Positions 1-6,670 of a DNA stretch of 9,333 nt are shown here, in pieces; the first letter of the stretch is position 1; the number at the start of each line of letters is the position of its first letter. Source of the DNA: Firmicutes bacterium CAG:555. Its GTDB lineage: Bacteria > Bacillota > Clostridia > Oscillospirales > Oscillospiraceae. The translations under genes and the position numbers were made by a program. The notes under the pieces are model-generated. The model was given only the letters and a program-made list of their open reading frames with translations, ran no database searches and was not told the DNA's origin. The DNA is taken from assembly GCA_000431075.1 (NCBI GenBank), contig HF986914.1:10295-19627 (forward strand). Direction: 5' to 3'.

Positions 1-1312
1 GAAGGAATGTCGAGGTCATAGGGCCGCTGGCAACTCCGCCGGAGTCGAATGCAATGCCGATAAAAATATCGGGAACAAAGCAGGAAAGAAGCAGTGCTAT
101 GATATACCCCGGGATAACGAACCACTGGATAGGAATACCGGCGAGGACACGCAGCATTGCAAGCCCCACGCTGACGGCAACGCCTATCGACATGCAGCGG
201 TTCATCATTTTTACGGATATAGCACCGTTGGTCACGGTCTCGACCTGATGGTTCAGGACCTGTATCGCCGGCTCGGCCTTGACGATGTAATAGCCTATCA
301 GCATGCCGATTGGGATGAGCGCCCAATGGAAGGACACGCCTGCCAGCTCCTTACCGAGGTAAGCGCCGACCGATGTAAAACCGACATTGACTCCGCAGAG
401 AAACAGCACAAGTCCGATGTATGTATACGCAAAGCCGACGGCAATGCGCTTTATCTGCCGTTTATGATAGCGGCGGGTCATGAGCTGGAAAATCAAAAAC
501 ACCGCATTGATAGGCAGCAGCGATATAAGAACTTCCTTGGCGTACAGCGGCAGTCCCTTTGCAAACACACGGGCGACATCCTGCGTGGTAACGACCGTCG
601 CCACATCGGTGAGTGCGAACGCAGCCTCGGTCGGCTTATAAAAGCAGCCGAGTATCAAAACGGCAAGGATAGGGCCGATGCTGGATATTGCGACCAGACC
701 AAAGCTGTCACTGGCTGCATTTTTATCGCTTCTGACAGAGGCAAGCCCGACACCGACCGCCATAATAAACGGTACGGTCATGGGCCCTGTGGTAACGCCG
801 CCGGAGTCAAATGCCACGGCCAGAAACTCCTTTGGCACAAACAGCGACACAAGGATGAGTACGGCGTAGCAGATGATAAGAAGTCTTGACAAGCCGATCT
901 TATAGCGGATGCGAATGATCGCCAAAGCAAGGAACAGTCCGACACCGACGGCCACCGTCAGGATAAGCACGGTGTTCGGGACAGATGGCACCTGACCGGC
1001 GAGAACCTGCAGGTCGGGCTCTGACACGGTTATGATGACTCCCATGATAAAGCCCGTCAGCAAGACAGTCAGCAGCATTTTCATCTTCGATATCTGCACG
1101 CCGACGCCTTCTCCGATAGGTGTCATTGCCATCTCGGCGCCGAGTTGGAAAAAGCCCATTCCGACTATCAGCATGGCAGCTCCCGTGAGGAACATGACGA
1201 TGCTGCCAAGCTCCATGGGGACAAGAAAAACACTGATTATCAGAACGATCACAGTGATCGGAATGACTGCGGAGAGTGACTCGTTGATTTTTTCCTTAAG
1301 TTTTAAATTCAA
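1..1312 (-). CDS. DUF1538 family polytopic membrane protein (putative ion transporter), 3' end outside window
   Basis: No stop codon occurs in this minus-strand frame down to the window edge; 437 residues are visible. The start is TTG at 1312-1310, supported by AAAGGAGA at 1328-1321 with an 8-nt spacer; no ATG fits. The protein is almost wholly hydrophobic helices. It is an internal duplication. The motif FDSGGVTTGPMT (residues 168-179) recurs as FDSGGVASGPMT (422-433), and EPDLQVLAGQV (98-108) recurs as EPAIQVLNHQV (347-357). The FDSGGV-GPMT signature is what I associate with DUF1538. Some DUF1538 members (the UmpA/UmpB pair of Halomonas) have, to my recollection, been reported as Na+/H+ antiporters; here both halves are in one chain. 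It is the last visible gene of the ftsH operon, 32 bp after the preceding stop. Substrate is unknown. The family call is firm; the transport role is inference. Confidence 0.9.
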   Translation of the reverse strand, partial: MNLKLKEKINESLSAVIPITVIVLIISVFLVPMELGSIVMFLTGAAMLIVGMGFFQLGAEMAMTPIGEGVGVQISKMKMLLTVLLTGFIMGVIITVSEPDLQVLAGQVPSVPNTVLILTVAVGVGLFLALAIIRIRYKIGLSRLLIICYAVLILVSLFVPKEFLAVAFDSGGVTTGPMTVPFIMAVGVGLASVRSDKNAASDSFGLVAISSIGPILAVLILGCFYKPTEAAFALTDVATVVTTQDVARVFAKGLPLYAKEVLISLLPINAVFLIFQLMTRRYHKRQIKRIAVGFAYTYIGLVLFLCGVNVGFTSVGAYLGKELAGVSFHWALIPIGMLIGYYIVKAEPAIQVLNHQVETVTNGAISVKMMNRCMSIGVAVSVGLAMLRVLAGIPIQWFVIPGYIIALLLSCFVPDIFIGIAFDSGGVASGPMTSTFL

Positions 1313-1344
1313 TAATGTGCTCTCCTTTTAATTTATTTGCGTGG

Positions 1345-2016
1345 CTATGTCCGGTACGAGGCCATGACCTCCTTAAACAGCTCCTGTGTTGACGGAGGTG
1401 TGTATGTAATCGCATTGGCTCCGGCATCGATGGTCTCTTTTATGCTTTCGTTGGTGTTGCCGCCTGATGCTATGAGCGGTACATCGGGAAACTCCGAGCG
1501 AATTTTCCGCACTAACTGCGGAGTGTTTTTCCCGCTGGCGACATTCAATATTGCCGCACCGTGTTTGAGCCTGCTTGCGATGTCCGTCTCCTTGCTCGTG
1601 ACTGTTATGATAACCGGGATATCAACAGCATTGCTCACGGCAAGAAGGTTTAAGTCTGATATCGGCGCATTAAGCACAACGCCCATAGCACCCTGCGCCT
1701 CCACATCCTTGGCTAAGGCTACGGTCCGCAAGCCCTTGGTCACCCCACCGCCTACGCCGCAGAACACGGGGATATACGACGAGCGGATGATAGCGTCGCT
1801 GATCGCCTGCTGCGGGGTGAATGGATAGACCGCAAACACGGCATCGGCATCGCAGTTTCGGATGATGGCAAGATCCGTTGTAAAGACGAAGCTTTTTATT
1901 CTTCGTCCGTTGATGATTATCCCGCTGGCTTGGAAGACTGTCTCGGGAATTTTCAGAATATGCTGCCGCAAGCGGCCGTCAATGCGGGGTATCTGCTCGT
2001 TTTTGTTCTCATCCAT
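1345..2016 (-). CDS. TIM-barrel-like protein of unknown reaction (often labelled 'hydrolase')
   Basis: This 223-residue soluble protein starts at ATG 2016, preceded by AGGGGAG with a 7-nt spacer. It reads as alternating beta strands and helices of a (beta/alpha)8 barrel: VFAVYPF (60-66), YIPVFCGVGGG (81-91), AMGVVLNAPISDL (110-122), DIPVIITVTS (132-141), AAILNVASG (154-162), PLIASGGNTNESI (180-192) and GANAITYTPPS (199-209). The glycine-rich CGVGGG turn and the late ASGGNTNES loop resemble the phosphate-binding turns of ribulose-phosphate-binding barrels such as NanE, KDPG aldolase and ThiG. I recall similar proteins in gut Clostridia under the vague label 'hydrolase', but no tested activity. 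It lies 15 bp after the DUF308 gene and 32 bp before the DUF1538 gene, so it is co-transcribed with membrane-stress genes. Whether it makes a metabolite that serves the transporter is unknown. Confidence 0.75.
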   Translation of the reverse strand: MDENKNEQIPRIDGRLRQHILKIPETVFQASGIIINGRRIKSFVFTTDLAIIRNCDADAVFAVYPFTPQQAISDAIIRSSYIPVFCGVGGGVTKGLRTVALAKDVEAQGAMGVVLNAPISDLNLLAVSNAVDIPVIITVTSKETDIASRLKHGAAILNVASGKNTPQLVRKIRSEFPDVPLIASGGNTNESIKETIDAGANAITYTPPSTQELFKEVMASYRT

Positions 2017-2031
2017 ACCATGTCTCCCCTA

Positions 2032-2583
2032 TTACCAGTCAGAGTTTCTGCGGACAAATGCGGCAATGATGCTTTCGATGCCGAATAAAATCAGGAAAAT
2101 CGCCGTCATATAGCATATTGCCTTGAGCGTCACAAAGGACATCGTCGGGCTGAATATCATCACGAAGCCGAGCACGAGGCCGAGGATGTTCAGTGTCAGC
2201 GAAAAGTAGTAATAAAACCGATCGCCTATCATGCGGATGAGGTTCATCCTGGTCAGTCCCGAGATGCAGTGGGCAATAAACCATATCGGGAGAAGGATAG
2301 TCAGCGCCCATTTGCCGATATTGGGGTCGGCGACCAGCATAACGCCGCACATTACGCTCAAAATTCCGGCGATAAGCGACAGCGTCGGCCCAAAGCCGGT
2401 AAAGCGGGCAAGCCGGACATAGACGACAATGTCCTCAACGCCTATAACAATGGCGATAATGCCGTAGACTACGACCGCTCCGGTCAACATGCTTTCCGGG
2501 CGGGCAAAGGCGAAGATGCCAAGCAGTACAAGAAGCACACCGACTAAAAGTTCACTCCAGCCGAATCCGTTTTCCCGTTTCAT
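2032..2583 (-). CDS. DUF308/HdeD-like six-helix membrane protein
   Basis: This 183-residue protein is built of about six hydrophobic helices in three hairpins: 12-28, 33-55, 66-85, 90-108, 125-145 and 150-174. The pattern, with the early GVLLVLLGIFAFARPES segment and the late FLILFGIESI segment, is that of the DUF308/HdeD family. Escherichia coli HdeD is an inner-membrane protein linked to acid resistance; the biochemical role of the family is not settled. The start ATG (2583-2581) overlaps the ftsH stop (2582-2580) as ATGA, so translation is probably coupled to ftsH. It may assist FtsH or sense membrane state, but that is inferred only from the tight linkage. The C-terminus VRRNSDW is short and charged. 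Confidence 0.85.
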   Translation of the reverse strand: MKRENGFGWSELLVGVLLVLLGIFAFARPESMLTGAVVVYGIIAIVIGVEDIVVYVRLARFTGFGPTLSLIAGILSVMCGVMLVADPNIGKWALTILLPIWFIAHCISGLTRMNLIRMIGDRFYYYFSLTLNILGLVLGFVMIFSPTMSFVTLKAICYMTAIFLILFGIESIIAAFVRRNSDW

Positions 2584-4409
2584 ACCGCATCCACATCCTT
2601 TCCGTTCAGAATAGACATAAATTCACTGCCGGTGATAGTCTCCTTCTCGTAGAGATAGCCTGCAAGCTCATCGAGCTTGCTGCGATTATCGGCAAGCAAT
2701 TTGCGAGCCTTTTCATGCTGCTTTTTAACGGTCTCGACGACCTTTTTGTCAATTTCCTTCTGCGTATCGGTAGAGCAGGCAAGCGAAGTGTCGCCGCCAA
2801 GGTACTGATTTGTGACGGTCTCCATGGCGACCATGTCAAACTCATCGGTCATACCGTAGCGCGTTATCATCGCACGGGCAAGCTTCGTGGCCTGCTCAAT
2901 GTCGTTCGATGCGCCGGTGGTTATCTGCCCGAACACTATCTCCTCCGCCGCGCGGCCGCCCGTCAGCGTGGCTATCTTGTTTTCAAGCTCCTCCTTTGTC
3001 ATCAAGACCTTGTCGTTTTGCTCGACCTGCATGGTGTAGCCCAATGCGCCGGAGGTGCGGGGGATTATGGTTATCTTCTGCACCGGTGCGGAAGCCGTCT
3101 GCAAGGCGGCGACCAGTGCATGGCCTATCTCGTGGTAGGCAACGACCTTCTTTTCGCTGTCGGTCATGATGGCGTTTTTCTTCTGATAGCCGGCGATGAC
3201 GACCTCGATGCTCTCCTCAAGATCTGCCTGCTGCACAACGGTGCGTCCGCTGCGCACGGCACGGAGAGCAGCCTCGTTTATGATGTTTGCAAGCTCTGCG
3301 CCCGAGGTGCCGGAGGCCATGCGGGCGATGGTGTGGAAGTCCACATCGTCTCCTACCTTTATTTTCTTTGCATGCACCTTGAGGATGGCTTCACGACCTG
3401 CAAGGTCTGGAAGCTCCACAGGGACACGGCGGTCAAAGCGGCCGGGACGGGTCAATGCGGGGTCAAGCGACTCGGGACGGTTCGTTGCCGCCAGAATGAT
3501 GACGCCGTTGTTGCCCTCAAAGCCGTCCATCTCGGTCAGCAGCTGGTTTAGCGTCTGCTCACGCTCGTCGTTTCCGCCGAGCTGACCGTCACGCTTTTTG
3601 CCGATGGCGTCTATCTCGTCGATGAAAACGATACAGGGTGCTTTCTCCTTGGCCTGCCTGAACAGGTCGCGCACCTTAGATGCGCCCATGCCGACGAACA
3701 TTTCTACAAATTCCGAGCCGGACATGGAGAAAAATGGTACCTCTGCCTCGCCGGCAACAGCCTTTGCCAGCATGGTCTTGCCCGTTCCCGGAGGGCCTAC
3801 AAGCAGCACACCCTTTGGCATCGATGCACCAACATCGGAATATTTTTGGGGATTATGCAGGTAATCGACTATCTCTGCAAGATTTTCCTTAGCCTCGTCC
3901 TCACCGGCGACATCGGAAAATCGGATGCCGTCCGTGGACGGGACATAGACCTTGGCGTTGCTCTTGCCCATGCCGAATGCCATGGCATTCGGTCCGCCCG
4001 CCTGCGACATCATCTTCTTTGCCATATACTGCCCCAGTGCTATGAATATCACGATCGGCAGAATGACGGTCAGAAGAAAGCTCATCAGCGGCGACATTCC
4101 CTTTTCAATGTTGCGGGTAAAGGTCGCTCCCGAGGCGTAAAGGCGCTCTGTCAGGGTCGGATCGTTCATTTCGCCGGTTTTGTAGACTTGCGTTTCGTCC
4201 TTATCAGTGAACACGATCTCGGAATCGGTGACCTCAACACTGCCGATGTTCTTCTCCTCGATCATCTTCATGAAGGTGCCGTAGTCGACCTCCTTCACTC
4301 TGGCATTTACCAGCAGCGGCGAGACGATGACATTGAACACCAGTATGACCAGCAAGGCGATTGTATAATAATAGATAAGCGGTTTTTTCGGAGACTTGAC
4401 TTCTTTCAT
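2580..4409 (-). CDS. ftsH: ATP-dependent zinc metalloprotease FtsH
   Basis: FtsH is a hexameric membrane-anchored AAA+ protease that pulls in and degrades misassembled membrane proteins and selected regulators. From the chosen start the protein has 609 residues, normal for the family. Domains: TM1 about 12-34, an extracytoplasmic segment about 35-107, TM2 about 108-127, AAA+ with Walker A GPPGTGKT (205-212), pore loop FVG (238-240), Walker B VFIDEID (261-267) and the second region of homology ending RPGRFDRRV (about 321-329). The peptidase part carries HEIGH (426-430), then GGRAAEE (484-490) which supplies the third zinc ligand, and TTGASNDIEQAT (about 497-508). ATG 4409 is preferred over longer forms because AAGGAG lies 10 nt upstream and the family begins just before TM1. 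It is the first gene of the operon with the DUF308, TIM-barrel and DUF1538 genes. Confidence 0.97.
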   Translation of the reverse strand: MKEVKSPKKPLIYYYTIALLVILVFNVIVSPLLVNARVKEVDYGTFMKMIEEKNIGSVEVTDSEIVFTDKDETQVYKTGEMNDPTLTERLYASGATFTRNIEKGMSPLMSFLLTVILPIVIFIALGQYMAKKMMSQAGGPNAMAFGMGKSNAKVYVPSTDGIRFSDVAGEDEAKENLAEIVDYLHNPQKYSDVGASMPKGVLLVGPPGTGKTMLAKAVAGEAEVPFFSMSGSEFVEMFVGMGASKVRDLFRQAKEKAPCIVFIDEIDAIGKKRDGQLGGNDEREQTLNQLLTEMDGFEGNNGVIILAATNRPESLDPALTRPGRFDRRVPVELPDLAGREAILKVHAKKIKVGDDVDFHTIARMASGTSGAELANIINEAALRAVRSGRTVVQQADLEESIEVVIAGYQKKNAIMTDSEKKVVAYHEIGHALVAALQTASAPVQKITIIPRTSGALGYTMQVEQNDKVLMTKEELENKIATLTGGRAAEEIVFGQITTGASNDIEQATKLARAMITRYGMTDEFDMVAMETVTNQYLGGDTSLACSTDTQKEIDKKVVETVKKQHEKARKLLADNRSKLDELAGYLYEKETITGSEFMSILNGKDVDAV

Positions 4410-4445
4410 GCTTACCAAACTCCTTTTCCATTTTATAATGATGAA

Positions 4446-4473
4446 AGTATACCGTCCGTTTCTAAACTGAAAA
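4446..4473 (-). promoter_or_regulatory. Putative promoter of the ftsH operon
   Basis: Reading the minus strand, a -10 hexamer TATACT (4451-4446) lies 16 bp downstream of a weak -35 TTTTCA (4473-4468). This would start transcription near 4439, about 30 nt before the ATG at 4409. The -35 is poor and is covered by the tandem 11-bp box at 4458-4479, as expected for a promoter that needs an OmpR/PhoB-type activator in place of a good -35. Confidence 0.5.
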
Positions 4474-4479
4474 GAAACT
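4458..4479 (-). promoter_or_regulatory. Putative response-regulator box of the ftsH promoter (two tandem 11-mers)
   Basis: On the minus strand the sequence reads AGTTTCTTTTC (4479-4469) followed directly by AGTTTAGAAAC (4468-4458). The first 17 bases match the box before the response-regulator gene at 15 of 17 positions. The 11-bp period is that of PhoB/OmpR direct-repeat sites, where two receivers bind head to tail on one face of the helix. It ends 6 bp upstream of the TATACT -10. The same stretch also contains an inverted repeat, GTTTCT-N9-AGAAAC, which would be the alternative reading as an operator for a symmetric dimer. Confidence 0.5.
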
Positions 4480-4519
4480 CCTGCAGAAAACGGCGGAAAA
4501 TGGGACAATTTTTACGCCA

Positions 4520-4548
4520 TTGACACACAGGGTGTGAGCCTGTAAAAT
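4520..4548 (+). promoter_or_regulatory. Sigma-70-type promoter P1 of the two-component operon
   Basis: A perfect -35 TTGACA (4520-4525) is followed after exactly 17 bp by TAAAAT (4543-4548). Transcription would begin near 4555, giving a leader of about 73 nt. The spacer contains an inverted repeat CACAC-AGG-GTGTG (4524-4536) that could be a repressor site. This is probably the basal, activator-independent promoter of the regulator and kinase genes. Confidence 0.7.
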
Positions 4549-4561
4549 TTATATGGATATA

Positions 4562-4583
4562 AGTTTATTTTCAGTTAATTTTG
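4562..4583 (+). promoter_or_regulatory. Putative response-regulator box of the autoregulated promoter
   Basis: Two tandem 11-mers, AGTTTATTTTC (4562-4572) and AGTTAATTTTG (4573-4583), agree with each other at 9 of 11 positions. The stretch 4562-4578 matches the minus-strand box in front of ftsH at 15 of 17 positions. It ends 6 bp before a -10-like TATCAT (4590-4595), the same geometry as at ftsH, which suggests autoactivation by the encoded regulator. Confidence 0.5.
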
Positions 4584-4589
4584 CGGCAT

Positions 4590-4595
4590 TATCAT
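4590..4595 (+). promoter_or_regulatory. -10 element of a second, activator-type promoter P2
   Basis: TATCAT matches the TATAAT consensus at 5 of 6 positions, with no acceptable -35 at 16-18 bp. Its place, 6 bp after the tandem 11-mers, is the main support. Transcription would start near 4602, leaving about 26 nt before the ATG at 4628 and keeping the AGGAGG at 4616-4621 intact. Confidence 0.4.
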
Positions 4596-4627
4596 GCGGT
4601 AAGAGTAATTAGCCGAGGAGGATTTTT

Positions 4628-5302
4628 ATGTTTCACATTCTCGTTGTTGATGACGATAAGCATACAAGGATGCTGCTGCGTGCCGTTTTGGAGAACGCCA
4701 ACTACACCGTGACAACGGCGACTAACGGTGAGGAGGCGCTGGGGGCGCTGGACAGAGAGCACATTGACCTTGTCGTTCTGGACATTATGATGCCGAAAAT
4801 GGACGGATACGAGTTTACTCGGATAGTGCGGGAGACGGACAGTGCACTGCCGATTTTGATGGTCACGGCAAAGCACCTGCCCTCGGACGAGAAAAAGGGC
4901 TTTCTCGTGGGGACGGATGACTATATCACGAAGCCCATCGACGAGGAAAAGCTGCTTTTGCGTATCAGGGCTCTGCTGCGGCGTGCGCAGATAGTCAATG
5001 AGCACAAGATAACCGTCGGCGATGTCGTTTTGGACTACAACTCATTTACGGTCACAAAAAACGGTGAGACACAGGAGCTGCCGCAAAAGGAGTTCCTGCT
5101 TTTGTACAAGCTCCTCTCCTACCCCGGACAGATCTTCACCCGTATTCAACTGATGGACGAGATATGGGGTACCGACAGCGAGACCGGCTGGGAGACCGTC
5201 ACCGTCCATGTCGGGCGCTTGCGCAAACGCTTTGAGGGCTGGGACGAGTTTGAGATAGTTGCCGTTCGGGGGCTCGGTTACAAGGCGGTGAAAAAGGTAT
5301 GA
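4628..5302 (+). CDS. OmpR/PhoB-family response regulator
   Basis: The cytoplasmic transcription factor of a two-component system, 224 residues, the standard size. The receiver (about 1-115) has the acidic pocket DDD (8-10), phospho-acceptor Asp52 in VVLDIMMPKMDG, the Thr80 switch in MVTAK and Lys102 in YITKP. The C-terminal winged helix (about 127-222) has the usual LPQKEFLLLYKLLSYPGQIFTR recognition-domain start, EIWG, the TVTVHVGRLRKRF recognition helix and the final RGLGYKAV wing. ATG 4628 has a perfect AGGAGG (4616-4621) with a 6-nt spacer. Its stop overlaps the kinase start as ATGA. It is divergent from ftsH across 218 bp with matching 11-bp tandem boxes on each side, so it is likely to control itself and the ftsH operon. 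The signal is unknown. Confidence 0.95.
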   Translation: MFHILVVDDDKHTRMLLRAVLENANYTVTTATNGEEALGALDREHIDLVVLDIMMPKMDGYEFTRIVRETDSALPILMVTAKHLPSDEKKGFLVGTDDYITKPIDEEKLLLRIRALLRRAQIVNEHKITVGDVVLDYNSFTVTKNGETQELPQKEFLLLYKLLSYPGQIFTRIQLMDEIWGTDSETGWETVTVHVGRLRKRFEGWDEFEIVAVRGLGYKAVKKV

Positions 5303-6366
5303 ATAAAAAGGAGCGCACAGGACGGGTCGCTCTGGCGCTGCTGATATCGGGGATAATTTTTGCGGCAAGCATCTTGATCATGCTGCTCACCATCGGTGTC
5401 GTTTACGGGCTGGTGCGGCTCGGAGTGATCGAGACCGTCGGAGAGCAGGTCGGTTTGCCGGAGGTTTTGCGGTTTTTCTTTTATATCAGTCTCGTTATCG
5501 GTTTTCTCCTTGCGTATTTTATCGGCAAAATTGCCATCAAGCCGTTTAAGCGTCTTATCGATGAGCTTGACAGGCTTGCAAGCGGCGATTTCAAGGCGAG
5601 GCTGCATTTCGGCAGGCTCATCGCCGAGCATCCCACCTTTAAGCAGGTCGAAAACAGCTTCAATCGTGCGGCCGAGGAACTGGAGCACACCGAAATGCTG
5701 CGCAGCGATTTTATAAACAACTTCTCGCACGAGTTTAAAACGCCCATAGTCTCAATCGCCGGCTTTGCAAAGCTTCTGCGCCGAGGAAAGCTCACGGATG
5801 AACAAAAAGAGGAGTACCTTGAGGTCATCGAGGAGGAGTCGCTGCGGCTCTCCGCCATGGCGAACAATGTGCTGAGCTTGACCCGAGTGGAAAATCAGAC
5901 TATCCTAACAGAGGTCACGAGGTTTAATCTGTCCGAGCAAATTCGTGGAGCCGTATTGCTGCTTGCGGAAAAATGGACGCCCAAAAGTCTTAACATGGAC
6001 ATGCAGTTTGATGAGCACATGATATGCGCAAATGAGGAGCTTTTAAAGCAGGTGTGGATAAATCTGCTGGATAATGCAATAAAGTTTTCAGAGCCCTGCG
6101 GCACGGTGTCGGTCGATATCTCCGAGGCGGGCGACCGTCTCTCTATAAGCATTTCAAACCAAGGCAGGGATATTCCGAAGGATCGCATCGCACATATCTT
6201 CAACAAGTTTTATCAGGCCGACGAGTCGCATTCGTCGGCAGGAAACGGCATCGGCCTTGCCATCGTGAAAAAGGTGTGTGAGCTTCATGGCGGCACGGTA
6301 TCTGCAAAAAGCGAAAACGGCACAACGGTATTTACAGTAGTGCTGCCCAAGCAGCAGGAGGGGTAA
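5299..6366 (+). CDS. Two-component sensor histidine kinase (HAMP, HisKA, HATPase)
   Basis: Membrane kinase of 355 residues, the partner of the preceding regulator. TM1 covers about 10-39, TM2 about 58-80, and only about 18 residues lie between them, so there is no room for a folded external sensor domain; such kinases usually sense within or at the membrane. A HAMP-like linker spans about 81-132. The dimerisation domain carries FSHEFKTP with phospho-acceptor His144. The ATPase has an N box NLLDNAIKFS (255-264), an F box FNKFYQ (301-306) and a G2 box GNGIGLAIV (315-323). The G1 box reads SNQGRDIP (286-293) rather than DxGxG; an Asn at this place is seen in other Gram-positive kinases, so activity is not excluded. 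The start ATG lies inside the regulator's stop, giving coupled translation. A membrane or envelope signal fits its neighbours ftsH and DUF308. Confidence 0.94.
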   Translation: MNKKERTGRVALALLISGIIFAASILIMLLTIGVVYGLVRLGVIETVGEQVGLPEVLRFFFYISLVIGFLLAYFIGKIAIKPFKRLIDELDRLASGDFKARLHFGRLIAEHPTFKQVENSFNRAAEELEHTEMLRSDFINNFSHEFKTPIVSIAGFAKLLRRGKLTDEQKEEYLEVIEEESLRLSAMANNVLSLTRVENQTILTEVTRFNLSEQIRGAVLLLAEKWTPKSLNMDMQFDEHMICANEELLKQVWINLLDNAIKFSEPCGTVSVDISEAGDRLSISISNQGRDIPKDRIAHIFNKFYQADESHSSAGNGIGLAIVKKVCELHGGTVSAKSENGTTVFTVVLPKQQEG

Positions 6367-6380
6367 GAGCGAGAGATCTC

Positions 6381-6482
6381 AATTATTCATTATTCATCAG
6401 CGAAGCGGCTTCATCATTCATTATTCATTGTAAAATCCTGTTTAAATGAATGATAAATATTGAATATTTAAAATGAATAATA
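6381..6482. repeat. MITE-like nested inverted repeat rich in ATTCATTATTCAT
   Basis: The outer ends are a perfect 10-bp inverted pair, ATTATTCATT (6382-6391) and AATGAATAAT (6472-6481). Inside is a second perfect pair, ATCATTCATT (6413-6422) and AATGAATGAT (6445-6454), around a 22-nt loop. The left arm also repeats the ATTCAT word in tandem. It has no coding capacity, begins 15 bp after the kinase stop and abuts the terminator hairpin. Short AT-rich elements of this look are common between genes of gut Clostridia; that it is mobile is an inference. Confidence 0.6.
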
Positions 6483-6526
6483 CAAACGAAAAACCCTGTC
6501 GGTAGTACGACAGGATTTTTCGTTTG
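6483..6526. terminator. Bidirectional intrinsic terminator after the two-component operon
   Basis: The arms 6483-6501 and 6508-6526 form a 19-bp stem with one mismatch around the loop GTAGTA. The GC-rich core CCTGTCG/CGACAGG is flanked by AAAAA on the left and TTTTT on the right, so it could end transcription in either direction. Confidence 0.75.
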
Positions 6527-6534
6527 GCGGAGAG

Positions 6535-6665
6535 TGAGGGATATCGCTTTTGCTATGCAAAATCGAGTGTCCTTACAGCATAGCTGCTTCGGACCTTGTA
6601 CCTAAAAACATGCCGCCGGCATTTTTTCTTAACGGCACAAACCCGCTCCGGGTTCGAATCCCTCA
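6535..6665. other. Multi-hairpin block; candidate structured RNA or folded dispersed repeat
   Basis: An 8-bp closing helix, TGAGGGAT (6535-6542) with ATCCCTCA (6658-6665), encloses four successive hairpins. H1 is 6544-6553 with 6557-6566 (9 of 10 pairs, loop TAT). H2 is GTCC/GGAC (6569-6572, 6591-6594) continued by AGCA/TGCT (6577-6580, 6585-6588) around loop TAGC. H3 is ATGCC/GGCAT (6610-6614, 6618-6622), extended by A and T runs. H4 is AACCCG/CGGGTT (6640-6645, 6649-6654). No open frame or start signal is convincing. It contains a tRNA T-arm-like GGTTCGAATCCC. A terminator follows at once on the plus strand. It may be a transcribed RNA, or a palindromic dispersed repeat; I have a loose, unverified impression of spurious ORFs from similar blocks in gut Clostridia. 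Confidence 0.4.
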
Positions 6666-6670
6666 GAAAT

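Noticed and set aside
248..889. 213-residue open frame on the plus strand
   Set aside because: It is antisense to the DUF1538 gene, rich in charged and His/Cys residues without domain character, and has no ribosome binding site.
2715..3551. 278-residue open frame on the plus strand, and other plus-strand frames at 3846-4523
   Set aside because: These lie opposite ftsH, whose motifs fix the coding strand and frame; the long shadows come from high-GC codon use.
4410..4508. N-terminal extension of FtsH by 33 residues
   Set aside because: The extension runs through the promoter and ribosome binding site; ATG 4409 has AAGGAG at 10 nt and gives the family's usual N-terminus.
6630..6670. tRNA gene suggested by GGTTCGAATCCC
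   Set aside because: Only a T-arm-like piece is present. The T stem has mismatches, there is no matching acceptor stem at tRNA distance, and no D arm or anticodon arm can be drawn; the same bases form a better AACCCG/CGGGTT hairpin.
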